The notes beneath the pieces were generated by a model. The model ran no database searches and was not told the origin of the DNA. It saw only the letters and a program-made list of their open reading frames with translations. Below are positions 42,924 to 49,724 of a DNA stretch of 64,000 nucleotides, in pieces (the stretch's first letter is position 1; each line of letters starts with the position of its first letter). Made by a program: the position numbers and the translations under genes. This DNA comes from JBMNPT01 sp050943735 (GTDB lineage: Bacteria > Bacillota > Clostridia > Oscillospirales > RGIG577): positions 62,001 to 126,000 of the forward strand of contig JBMNPT010000003.1 in the NCBI GenBank assembly GCA_050943735.1, in the 5' to 3' direction.

Positions 42924-43268
42924 ATGAAAAACAATCTGGTTTCCATCCACACAATCGCAGGGCAGGAGATGGCAGGCACCCGCATTGCCCCCACTGTGTA
43001 TTTTTCGCTGGAAAAGAAGGAACTGCTGGAAGGCACTGACATCGCGCAGGAATTTGAAGCGCTGGGATTTGATATTTATGCCACCGGGCAAACCGCTCAT
43101 CACTTCAATATGAATATGGTGGCGGCCAGTACGGCATACGGCGGCAGCTACACCTGTGTGGTCTGCACCGGCAAAGAGCTGCCCGTCCATGGCCAGCACA
43201 CCTGCACCTCTTTGGAGCAGGCCAAACAACTGCTGGAAAGTGTAAAGGCAGGTAAGAAAACCGCGTAA
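42924..43268 (+). CDS. Free-standing MGS-like domain protein
   Basis: A 114-residue protein whose middle, VYFSLEKKELLEGTDIAQEF then ALGFDIYATGQTAHHFNMNM, matches the first part of methylglyoxal-synthase-like (MGS) domains. The CarB C-terminal domain in this same window has KLGFDIYATAGTANLLNQNM. The usual second half of the fold is replaced by a short tail with two Cys (TCVVCTGKELPVHGQHTC). MGS domains of CarB and PurH bind nucleotides or phosphate ligands. It has its own promoter behind the pyrF terminator and sits just before pyrK. A regulator or enzyme role is possible; neither can be shown. AGAAAGGGGC precedes the ATG. Confidence 0.75.
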   Translation: MKNNLVSIHTIAGQEMAGTRIAPTVYFSLEKKELLEGTDIAQEFEALGFDIYATGQTAHHFNMNMVAASTAYGGSYTCVVCTGKELPVHGQHTCTSLEQAKQLLESVKAGKKTA

Positions 43269-43272
43269 ACCC

Positions 43273-43302
43273 TTGCCAAATTACGACGGTATCCTATATA
43301 AT
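43273..43302 (+). promoter_or_regulatory. Promoter in front of the pyrK leader
   Basis: TTGCCA at 43273-43278 and TATAAT at 43297-43302 with an 18-base spacer. Transcription would begin near 43309, directly ahead of a terminator-type hairpin. Confidence 0.7.
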
Positions 43303-43315
43303 AATACAGAGACGG

Positions 43316-43352
43316 ATGGTGTGAGAGAAGCTTCCTCTCACACCATTTTATT
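43316..43352 (+). terminator. Terminator-like hairpin in the pyrK leader
   Basis: ATGGTGTGAGAG pairs perfectly with CTCTCACACCAT over 12 bases and is followed by TTTTATTAT. It could end the MGS-like gene, or act as an attenuator only a few bases after the start of the pyrK transcript, giving a tiny RNA of about 40 bases. No PyrR-binding consensus is recognisable. Confidence 0.8.
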
Positions 43353-43374
43353 ATGCAAATCAGGAGGCATGGAT

Positions 43375-44148
43375 ATGAAAAAACAACCTCTGCTCTGTAC
43401 CATACAGGACATCCGGCCCATGGGACCGGGCATCTATTCCATCACCGTACAAAATGCCCAGCTGGCCGGACAGGCCCAGCCGGGACAGTTTATCCACATT
43501 AAATGCGGCCCGGAATTCACGCTGCGCCGTCCCATCAGCATCTGTGATGCCTGTGAGGACAAGCTGACTTTCCTTTTTGAAGTGCGCGGAGAGGGCACAG
43601 ACTGGCTGGCCCGGCGTCAAGTAGGTGAAACACTGGACATCATGGGGCCGTTGGGACATGGTTATGATGTGCAGGGAGTGGAACGGGCATTGGTGATCGG
43701 CGGGGGCATTGGCATTTATCCCCTGTATCTCACAGCCCGCAAAATTTTCCACTGTGACGCGGTGCTGGGGTTCCGCACCAAGGAACTGGTGGTGTATGAA
43801 AAACAATTCCGTCAGGTGTGTGATCAGGTTGCCATTACCACCGATGACGGCAGCTATGGGGAGGCTGGTCTTGTCACTGGCCCCATGAAACGTCTGGTGG
43901 CGGAAAATCACTACGACCGCATCTATGCCTGCGGGCCGCTGAAAATGCTGCAGGCCATCGCTCAGGTGGCAAAAGAGGCGGGAATTCCCTGCCAGGTGTC
44001 CATGGAACAGCGGATGGGCTGCGGAATCGGCGCCTGTCTGGTGTGCGCCTGCAAGGTCAAATCGGGCATGAGCGACACCGAGTGGAAGTATTCCCACGTG
44101 TGTAAGGCAGGGCCTGTCTATGATGCCGAGGAGGTGATCTTCGAATGA
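43375..44148 (+). CDS. pyrK: Dihydroorotate dehydrogenase electron transfer subunit
   Basis: PyrK, 257 residues, carries electrons from PyrDB to NAD. FAD-binding motif RRPISICD and the nucleotide loop IGGGIGIYPLYLTAR are present, and the [2Fe-2S] cysteines are Cys216, Cys221, Cys224 and Cys243 in GCGIGACLVCACK...C. AGGAGG at 43362-43367 favours ATG 43375; an ATG six bases earlier is too close. Its stop overlaps the pyrD start as ATGA. It is under the promoter/hairpin leader just upstream. Confidence 0.96.
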   Translation: MKKQPLLCTIQDIRPMGPGIYSITVQNAQLAGQAQPGQFIHIKCGPEFTLRRPISICDACEDKLTFLFEVRGEGTDWLARRQVGETLDIMGPLGHGYDVQGVERALVIGGGIGIYPLYLTARKIFHCDAVLGFRTKELVVYEKQFRQVCDQVAITTDDGSYGEAGLVTGPMKRLVAENHYDRIYACGPLKMLQAIAQVAKEAGIPCQVSMEQRMGCGIGACLVCACKVKSGMSDTEWKYSHVCKAGPVYDAEEVIFE

Positions 44149-45059
44149 ATACAAAAGTGAACATTGCGGGTGTGGAGCTGAAAAATCCTCTGGTGACCGC
44201 CTCCGGGACCTTTGGATTTGGCGAAGAATACAATGAATATTTTGATATTTCCCGTTTGGGAGCCATCAGTGTAAAGGGGCTCACCCGCTACGAGCGGCAG
44301 GGCAATAAGCCGCCCCGCATTGCGGAAACCCCCATGGGCATCCTCAACAGTGTGGGCCTGCAAAATCCTGGGCTGGAGCATTTCATCGCCCATGAATTGC
44401 CCCGGCTCAAGCAGTATGATACCAAGATCATTGCCAATTACGCCGGGACCAGCAAAGAGGAGTTTGTGGAGATGACCGAAATGCTGGCAGATACCTCGGT
44501 GGATCTGCTGGAAATGAACGTTTCCTGTCCCAATGTAAAGCATGGCGGCGCCGCCTTTGGCACCGACGCTCATATGATCTATGATTTGACCCAGGCGGTG
44601 AAAAAGGTGGCACGCCAGCCCCTCATTGTAAAGCTGACCCCCAATGTCACCGACATCACCGAAATGGCCCGGGCTGCCCGGGATGGGGGAGCGGATGCAC
44701 TGTCCTTGATCAATACTCTGTACGGCATGCGCATTGACATCAAAACCCGCCGGCCAGTGCTGGCCATGAATGCAGGTGGCTTTTCCGGTCCTGCGGTGAA
44801 ACCTGTGGCCATTCGCATGGTGTGGCAGGTGGCAAATGCAGTGGATCTGCCCATCATCGGCATGGGAGGCTGCGCCACTGCGGAAGATCTGGTGGAATTT
44901 ATGATGGCTGGCGCCAATGCGGTGGCGGTGGGTACCGCGCTGTTTGCGGACCCGCTCTGTCCGGAGAAAATCCTGGACGGGTTGGACGCATACATGGCAG
45001 CCAATCAGATAGAAGATGTAAACCAGCTGGTGGGAAGCGTGGTGCCCTACGAAACATGA
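44145..45059 (+). CDS. pyrD: Dihydroorotate dehydrogenase B (NAD), catalytic subunit
   Basis: Class 1B dihydroorotate dehydrogenase, 304 residues, an FMN TIM barrel oxidising dihydroorotate to orotate. The catalytic base is Cys in EMNVSCPNVKHGG, typical of class 1. N-terminal VNIAGVELKNPLVTASGTFG and C-terminal GMGGCATAEDLVEFMMAGA bind FMN. It overlaps pyrK by four bases and the next gene by four (ATGA). Works with PyrK as a heterotetramer. Confidence 0.97.
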   Translation: MNTKVNIAGVELKNPLVTASGTFGFGEEYNEYFDISRLGAISVKGLTRYERQGNKPPRIAETPMGILNSVGLQNPGLEHFIAHELPRLKQYDTKIIANYAGTSKEEFVEMTEMLADTSVDLLEMNVSCPNVKHGGAAFGTDAHMIYDLTQAVKKVARQPLIVKLTPNVTDITEMARAARDGGADALSLINTLYGMRIDIKTRRPVLAMNAGGFSGPAVKPVAIRMVWQVANAVDLPIIGMGGCATAEDLVEFMMAGANAVAVGTALFADPLCPEKILDGLDAYMAANQIEDVNQLVGSVVPYET

Positions 45060-45748
45060 CAACGGTGTATTTAATCCGCCACTGTGAGGCGGAAGGCAAT
45101 CGAAACAATACCTTCCAGGGCTCTATGGACAATGGCATCACTGACCGGGGCAAGCGTCAGCTGGAAGCGTTGGCCCGTCGTTTTGCCCACATCCATCTGG
45201 ATGCCATTTACAGCAGTCCCTTGCTGCGCGCTCGGGAAACGGCCTATGCGCTGCAAAAGGGACGTGACCTGACCGTACAAGTTGAGCCGGATTTGCGGGA
45301 GATCAATGGCGGTGACTGGGAAGGCCACACTTGGAAAGAGATTCAGCAGAATGATCCGGATGGATTTTTCAACTGGAGAAACCGCCCTGACCGGCTGCAG
45401 TGTCCCAATGGAGAAAATTTTTATCAGGTGTCGCAGCGGGTGACGGCCTGTGTACAGCGACTGGTAAAGGCCCATCCCGGCCAGACCATTGCGCTGACCT
45501 CTCATGGCATGGCCATCAAGTGTCTGCTGCGGGAATTGCTTGGCTATCCCATGAAAGATCTGTACGATGTTCCGGTGGGGGACAACACCGCGGTGAGTTT
45601 GCTGGAGTTTCAGGAGGATGGTACCTGCCGGGTGGTGTACATGAGTGATAACCAGCATTTGCTGGAAGAGGATTTGAGCACATTGGCCCATGTGGACCAG
45701 TGGTGGCGTACACCTGCGGAACGCAGGCAAATAAAAAAGCTGACCTGA
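45056..45748 (+). CDS. Histidine phosphatase family protein
   Basis: A 230-residue phosphatase of the phosphoglycerate-mutase-like superfamily. The phospho-acceptor motif is LIRHCEAEGN (R-H with the flanking Glu), with the second Arg in YSSPLLRARETA and the second His in LTSHGMAIKCLL, a complete catalytic set. It overlaps pyrD by four bases at ATGA and is followed by a terminator, so it is the last gene of the pyrKD unit. It may hydrolyse a phosphorylated nucleotide-pathway intermediate or act as a general phosphatase; the substrate is not readable. Confidence 0.93.
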   Translation: MTTVYLIRHCEAEGNRNNTFQGSMDNGITDRGKRQLEALARRFAHIHLDAIYSSPLLRARETAYALQKGRDLTVQVEPDLREINGGDWEGHTWKEIQQNDPDGFFNWRNRPDRLQCPNGENFYQVSQRVTACVQRLVKAHPGQTIALTSHGMAIKCLLRELLGYPMKDLYDVPVGDNTAVSLLEFQEDGTCRVVYMSDNQHLLEEDLSTLAHVDQWWRTPAERRQIKKLT

Positions 45749-45762
45749 ATGGTCAGCTTTTT
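45734..45762. terminator. Bidirectional terminator after the histidine phosphatase
   Basis: AAAAGCTGACC and GGTCAGCTTTT form a perfect stem with five-base loop and T-runs on both strands, serving the phosphatase gene (plus) and the DMT transporter (minus). Confidence 0.93.
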
Positions 45763-45768
45763 CCTGTT

Positions 45769-46629
45769 TTACGCTTCACCATGTTTGCGGGTATACAGCC
45801 ATTTGCCCACCGCAGTCCCGATGATGATGAGGTACCCCAGCAGGCTCCAGTGATCGGGGAATTGATCCAGAAAAGCCATTCCCAGCAGGGCGGAGAATAA
45901 AATCTGGGAATAGTCAAAGACCGAAATATCCTTGGCGGGAGCTCGGGTGTAAGCGGCTGTGACACTGAATTGTCCTCCACTGGCGGCACAGCCCGCCAGA
46001 AGCAGCCAACCCAGCTGCTGCCAGCTCATGGGGTGGTAGTCAAAAATCAGGAAGGGCAGGGCACACAGGCAGGAAAATACCGAGAAAAACAGCACAATGA
46101 TCGGTCCACGTTCTCCATTGCGGCCCAACAGACGCACATAGGTGTAGGCGGTTCCCGCAGTGAAAGCCCCCAGTACAGCGGAGAGCGCAGGAATCATTTC
46201 CGAGCCAAAGGTGGGTTTGGCCACCAGCATGGCTCCCAGCATGGCAATCAGCACCGATCCGTATTCAATGCGGTTGGCCTTTTCTTTTAATAGGAAAGTG
46301 GACATAATAATGGCGAAAAAAGGTGCCAATTTGCCCAGCATGTTGGCGTCGGACAGGAGCATGTGATCCAATGCGTAAAAGTTAAACAGAATTCCCAATG
46401 TTCCCATCGTGGACCGCATAAGCAGCAGAGGAAGACTGCCCTGTTGGATACGGAACCCCTGGCCGCTTCTAACCAGAGCTCCAAAGGCGATTGCCACAGC
46501 CACCACATTGCGGAAAAACATCTTCTGGGTGGTGGGAATATCTCCTGCCATACGTACAAAAAATCCCATCAGCGCAAAGCTGAATGCGGCCAAAACAATA
46601 AACACAATTCCCTGATCATGCCGACTCAT
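45769..46629 (-). CDS. DMT-superfamily (EamA) transporter
   Basis: A 286-residue membrane protein with ten hydrophobic segments and two EamA repeats. The first repeat has GIVFIVLAAFSFALMGFFVRM and FNFYALDHMLLSDANML; the second has FTAGTAYTYVRLLGRNG and LFSALLGMAFLDQFPDHWSL. These proteins usually export amino acids or related metabolites. The start at 46629 has GGAAAGGAAG upstream on the minus strand; an in-frame ATG 18 bases earlier is too near that site. It has its own promoter. Substrate unknown. Confidence 0.88.
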   Translation of the reverse strand: MSRHDQGIVFIVLAAFSFALMGFFVRMAGDIPTTQKMFFRNVVAVAIAFGALVRSGQGFRIQQGSLPLLLMRSTMGTLGILFNFYALDHMLLSDANMLGKLAPFFAIIMSTFLLKEKANRIEYGSVLIAMLGAMLVAKPTFGSEMIPALSAVLGAFTAGTAYTYVRLLGRNGERGPIIVLFFSVFSCLCALPFLIFDYHPMSWQQLGWLLLAGCAASGGQFSVTAAYTRAPAKDISVFDYSQILFSALLGMAFLDQFPDHWSLLGYLIIIGTAVGKWLYTRKHGEA

Positions 46630-46664
46630 TACTCTCTTCCTTTCCATTCATTTGCAACACTCCC

Positions 46665-46694
46665 ATAGTACTGCAAAACATCCAAAAGGGTCAA
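46665..46694 (-). promoter_or_regulatory. Promoter of the DMT transporter
   Basis: Minus strand TTGACC (46694-46689) and TACTAT (46670-46665), spacer 18 bases, about 36 bases before the start codon. Confidence 0.62.
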
Positions 46695-46707
46695 CCGTCA
46701 AAATCCA

Positions 46708-46736
46708 CGAATAACGCTGGCCCGGCGGCATATAGT
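46708..46736 (+). promoter_or_regulatory. Possible sporulation-sigma promoter of ylmC
   Basis: CGAATA at 46708-46713 and CATATAGT at 46729-46736, with 15 bases between, resemble sigma-E/sigma-G type -35 and CATA-NNN-T -10 boxes. There is no sigma-A type promoter here. It is a guess based on the gene being of a sporulation family. Confidence 0.3.
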
Positions 46737-46760
46737 GACAACAGATGGGAGGAATGCCGT

Positions 46761-47033
46761 ATGACCTGGACCGAATTGCGCTACAAAGAGGTGATCAATC
46801 TGAAAACCGGCCAGAAATTGGGCTATGTGTGCGATTGTGAGCTGGAACCCAAACAGGGACGGATGCTTTCTCTCATTGTGCCGGGACGAAGCAGGTTTTT
46901 TGGACTGTTTGGCAGAGAGGATGACTATGTCATTCCTTGGGAACAGATCTGTGTGATTGGAGAAGATTTGGTATTGGTGGAACAGGAAGCGCATATATGC
47001 CGAAGAAAACGCCAGCGCAAAAAAGTTTTCTGA
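46761..47033 (+). CDS. ylmC: YlmC/YmxH family sporulation protein (PRC-barrel)
   Basis: A 90-residue PRC-barrel domain protein of the YlmC/YmxH family, found in nearly all spore-forming Firmicutes. The fold is read from ELRYKEVINLKTGQKLGYV, GRMLSLIVPG, and the end of the barrel YVIPWEQICVIGEDLVLVE. The basic tail ICRRKRQRKK is short. Its biochemical role is unknown. The start follows GGGAGGA 8 bases upstream. It is a single gene placed between a minus-strand transporter and rpsB. Confidence 0.9.
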   Translation: MTWTELRYKEVINLKTGQKLGYVCDCELEPKQGRMLSLIVPGRSRFFGLFGREDDYVIPWEQICVIGEDLVLVEQEAHICRRKRQRKKVF

Positions 47034-47050
47034 TTTTCACCAAAATTTGC

Positions 47051-47079
47051 TTGCAATCCGCCCGGTGGTATGCTATTAT
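47051..47079 (+). promoter_or_regulatory. Promoter of rpsB-tsf
   Basis: TTGCAA at 47051-47056, 17-base spacer, then TGCTATTAT with an extended -10 (TATTAT at 47074-47079). It looks strong, as expected for a ribosomal protein gene. Confidence 0.8.
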
Positions 47080-47085
47080 ATAACA

Positions 47086-47194
47086 GTTAGAAAATACACA
47101 CATTATGCAGTGGCGGGCCCGGTGCCTTGCAGGTTCGAGGTCACCTGTCACACATGCGTAGTGGAGGAGTAACCAAAAACAGGAGGAAAGACAA
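47086..47194 (+). promoter_or_regulatory. Structured leader of rpsB, candidate S2 autoregulatory site
   Basis: From the predicted transcript start to the gene are about 110 bases with GGCGGGCCCGGTGCC, a CAGGT...ACCTG dyad and two similar stretches, ATGCAGTGG and ATGCGTAGTGG. No terminator is present. Ribosomal protein S2 often controls its own mRNA by binding its leader; a similar role here is inference. Confidence 0.4.
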
Positions 47195-47926
47195 ATGGCA
47201 GTAATTTCTATGAAGCAATTGTTGGAAGCAGGCGTCCACTTTGGTCACCAGACCAGAAGATGGAACCCCAAGATGGCCGAGTACATCTTCACCGAGAGAA
47301 ACGGCATCTACATCATCGACCTGCAGAAGACCGTGAAGAAGGTGGAAGAAGCTTACTTCTTCATGAGAGATCTGGCCGCTGAAGGCAAGAGCGTGCTGTT
47401 CGTAGGCACCAAGAAGCAGGCCACCGAGTCCATCCGCGAGGAGGCTACCCGGGTTGGCATGTACTATGTAAACGCCAGATGGTTGGGCGGCATGCTGACC
47501 AACTTCGGCACCATCCAGAAGCGGATCAAGCGTCTGGAGCAGCTGCACAAGATGGAAGAGGACGGCACCTTTGAACTGCTGCCCAAGAAGGAAGTAATCA
47601 AGCTGAAGCTGCAGATGGAAAAGCTGGAAAAGTTCCTGGGCGGTATCAAGGAAATGAAGACTCTGCCCGGCGCACTGTTTGTAGTGGATCCCCGCAAGGA
47701 AAAGATCGCCATTGCAGAAGCTCGTAAGCTGGGTATCCCCGTAGTGGCTATTGTAGACACCAACTGTGATCCCGACGAAGTGGATTACGTAATCCCCGGA
47801 AACGATGACGCCATCCGTGCGGTGAAGCTGATCGCTTCCACCATGGCCGATGCCATCGTAGAGGGCAGACAGGGCGAACAGTTTACCGAAGAGGAAGCTC
47901 CCGCTGAGGAAGCCGCTGCTCAATAA
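47195..47926 (+). CDS. rpsB: Small ribosomal subunit protein uS2
   Basis: Ribosomal protein S2, 243 residues. The N-terminus MAVISMKQLLEAGVHFGHQT and the segments RWLGGMLTNF and PGALFVVDPRKEKIAI are strictly conserved. It ends with an acidic, Ala/Glu-rich tail. CAGGAGGAAAG precedes the ATG. Codon use is strongly biased (AAG, GTA, CTG), unlike its neighbours, as for highly expressed genes. tsf follows after a partial terminator. Confidence 0.99.
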   Translation: MAVISMKQLLEAGVHFGHQTRRWNPKMAEYIFTERNGIYIIDLQKTVKKVEEAYFFMRDLAAEGKSVLFVGTKKQATESIREEATRVGMYYVNARWLGGMLTNFGTIQKRIKRLEQLHKMEEDGTFELLPKKEVIKLKLQMEKLEKFLGGIKEMKTLPGALFVVDPRKEKIAIAEARKLGIPVVAIVDTNCDPDEVDYVIPGNDDAIRAVKLIASTMADAIVEGRQGEQFTEEEAPAEEAAAQ

Positions 47927-47944
47927 GCTCAAAATAAAAAATGG

Positions 47945-47973
47945 ATAGCCCGATTGTAGGATCGGGCTATTTT
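47945..47973 (+). terminator. Partial terminator between rpsB and tsf
   Basis: ATAGCCCGAT pairs perfectly with ATCGGGCTAT across TGTAGG, followed by only TTTC. Probably lets part of the transcripts continue into tsf, lowering EF-Ts relative to S2. Confidence 0.8.
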
Positions 47974-48012
47974 CAAAAAACAGGATTTTAGAAAATACAG
48001 GAGGAAATGAAA

Positions 48013-48930
48013 ATGGCTTTTACTGCTAAGGACGTTGCAACACTGCGCGCCAAGACCAACTGTGGCATGATGGACTGCAAAAAGGCTCTGACCGAGGCTG
48101 ATGGTGATATGGAAAAGGCTGCTGAGATCCTGCGTGAAAAGGGTCTGGCTGCTTCTGTGAAGAAGGCTGGCCGTATTGCGGCTGAAGGCGTGGTGCTGGC
48201 CAAGGTGGAAAATGGCGTAGGCGCTGTGGTGGAAGTAAATGCTGAAACCGACTTTGTGGCCAAGAATGCCATGTTCCAGGAATTTGTAAATGGGGTGCTG
48301 GATACCATCATCAAGGAGAATCCCGCTGATGTAGAGGATCTGCTCACCAAGAAGATCAACGATAAGTACACTGTGGACGAGGAGCTGAAGAACAACATCC
48401 TCACCATCGGTGAAAATATGAAGATTCGTCGTTTTGTGCGTTACGAAGGCGGCGTAACTGCTTATGTGCATGGCGGCGGCCGTATCGGCGTGCTGGTGCA
48501 GTTCACCGGCGACGATGCTGTGATCAACAATCCTGCTTTTGCGGAAGTGGGCAAGGATGTGGCTATGCAGATCGCTGCTCTCAATCCCAGCTATCTGAAC
48601 CCCGAAAGTGTTCCCGCTGAGGATCTGGAAAAGGAAAAGGAAATTCTGCTGGCGCAGATCGCCAACGATCCCAAGAATGCCAAGAAGCCCGATGCCGTAA
48701 AGGAAAAGATGGTTACCGGCCGTATCAACAAGTTCTACGAGCTGAACACTCTGACCAACCAGGCATTTGTCAAGGACGGCAACATGTCTGTGAAGGCTTA
48801 TGTGGACGCAGAAGCCAAGAAACTGGGCGGTTCTGTTGTGATCGCAGGCTTTACCCGTTTTGAAAAGGGCGAAGGTCTGGAAAAGAAGGAAGAGAATTTT
48901 GCTGACGAAATCGCGAAGATGGTCAAGTAA
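48013..48930 (+). CDS. tsf: Elongation factor Ts
   Basis: EF-Ts, 305 residues, the nucleotide exchange factor for EF-Tu. It begins MAFTAKDVATLRAKTNCGMM with the UBA-like N-terminal domain and DCKKALTEADGDMEKA, then the two core subdomains with ETDFVAKN. AGGAGG at 47998-48003 favours ATG 48013 over an ATG two codons upstream. Biased codon use like rpsB. Confidence 0.98.
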   Translation: MAFTAKDVATLRAKTNCGMMDCKKALTEADGDMEKAAEILREKGLAASVKKAGRIAAEGVVLAKVENGVGAVVEVNAETDFVAKNAMFQEFVNGVLDTIIKENPADVEDLLTKKINDKYTVDEELKNNILTIGENMKIRRFVRYEGGVTAYVHGGGRIGVLVQFTGDDAVINNPAFAEVGKDVAMQIAALNPSYLNPESVPAEDLEKEKEILLAQIANDPKNAKKPDAVKEKMVTGRINKFYELNTLTNQAFVKDGNMSVKAYVDAEAKKLGGSVVIAGFTRFEKGEGLEKKEENFADEIAKMVK

Positions 48931-48945
48931 TTTCCATTGAAAATG

Positions 48946-48976
48946 AAAAGGCTCCGGGGAAATCCGGAGCCTTTTT
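48946..48976. terminator. Bidirectional terminator after tsf
   Basis: AAAAGGCTCCGG pairs with CCGGAGCCTTTT, with T-runs on both strands, between tsf (plus) and the XRE regulator (minus). Confidence 0.93.
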
Positions 48977-48981
48977 GTGTT

Positions 48982-49185
48982 TTATTGTGACGGAGTAAAA
49001 AGCTGATCCACTGTGAGCTGTAATTCCCGGGCCAGATGAAAAGCCAGGGATAGGGTGGGGTCATATTTGTTGTTTTCTATGGCGTTGACCGTCTGCCGGG
49101 ATACCCCACACCGTTTGGCCAGTTCTTCCTGAGACAATCCCAGCTCTTTGCGCCGATTTCGAATGATGTTTTTCATATCAGCCAC
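48982..49185 (-). CDS. Small XRE-family HTH regulator
   Basis: A 67-residue helix-turn-helix protein with little beyond the DNA-binding domain: IIRNRRKELGLSQEELAKRC, then GVSRQTVNAIENNKYDPTL. The frame opens with GTG at 49185, overlapping the upstream gene's stop; an ATG at 49176 lies one base after that stop, and neither has a strong ribosome site, so translation may depend on coupling. Such small regulators pair with small membrane proteins in many Firmicutes. It probably controls its own unit through the inverted repeat at 49491. Confidence 0.9.
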   Translation of the reverse strand: MADMKNIIRNRRKELGLSQEELAKRCGVSRQTVNAIENNKYDPTLSLAFHLARELQLTVDQLFTPSQ

Positions 49186-49468
49186 TATGCCTTGCTCTGT
49201 AGTAGAGGAGAGAGGCGAAATAGATGATGGCCATGACCTCCAGCTGGACCAGCGGGTTCATTTCCAATCTCTGTGCCTGTACAAAACACACAATTACGTC
49301 CAGCAATGTGCTTCCGGCAATGGCTAGCAGAGTAAATGCGCTGGCTTTCCACACAATGATCTGATTGCGTTCATCGCCTGGATACAGTAGGGAAAACAGC
49401 ATGATGAAATCCAATGCAGCGAATATCAGCAGCATGACTCCCAGAAAAATAATGGCAGAATTCGGCAT
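49178..49468 (-). CDS. Small three-helix membrane protein paired with the XRE regulator
   Basis: A 96-residue membrane protein with three hydrophobic segments: SAIIFLGVMLLIFAALDFIM, ASAFTLLAIAGSTLLDVIVC and VMAIIYFASLLYY. I do not recognise a named family. It is the first gene of a two-gene minus-strand unit, with AAAGGAG seven bases before its ATG, and overlaps the regulator by eight bases. It may be a sensor or the regulated product. Confidence 0.82.
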   Translation of the reverse strand: MPNSAIIFLGVMLLIFAALDFIMLFSLLYPGDERNQIIVWKASAFTLLAIAGSTLLDVIVCFVQAQRLEMNPLVQLEVMAIIYFASLLYYRARHSG

Positions 49469-49490
49469 AATTGACTCCTTTCCAGTGGAT

Positions 49491-49516
49491 AAAATGTAAA
49501 ATACTTTTTACATTTT
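49491..49516. repeat. Inverted repeat, probable operator of the XRE unit
   Basis: AAAATGTAAAA and TTTTACATTTT are perfect 11-base inverted arms around TACT. It overlaps the region immediately downstream of the minus-strand -10. Further TTTTACAT/ATGTAAAA half-sites occur near 49554 and in the pyrH -10 region at 49658. Confidence 0.7.
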
Positions 49517-49517
49517 G

Positions 49518-49546
49518 ATTTTACTTCATGACTAATATAATGTCAA
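49518..49546 (-). promoter_or_regulatory. Promoter of the membrane protein/XRE unit
   Basis: On the minus strand TTGACA (49546-49541) and TAAAAT (49523-49518) with a 17-base spacer. The 11-base inverted repeat begins two bases after the -10. Confidence 0.78.
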
Positions 49547-49636
49547 GAGTTTTTTACATTATATCAAATGGATGGAATTCATTTTGTTTTATGTTTTTCA
49601 TGATTGCTGCCAATCAAAAAATATATCCATATACAA

Positions 49637-49665
49637 TTGCCAAACAGTGCTTTTTGATGTAAAAT
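49637..49665 (+). promoter_or_regulatory. Promoter of pyrH
   Basis: TTGCCA at 49637-49642 and TAAAAT at 49660-49665, spacer 17. The -10 overlaps ATGTAAAAT, which resembles half of the XRE inverted repeat. The rest of the 49469-49724 gap is AT-rich and otherwise unassigned. Confidence 0.65.
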
Positions 49666-49724
49666 AAGATAAATATGATGTGCTGTCAGTTGTAAAATCA
49701 GACGACGCAGGAGTGGAGGTTTTT

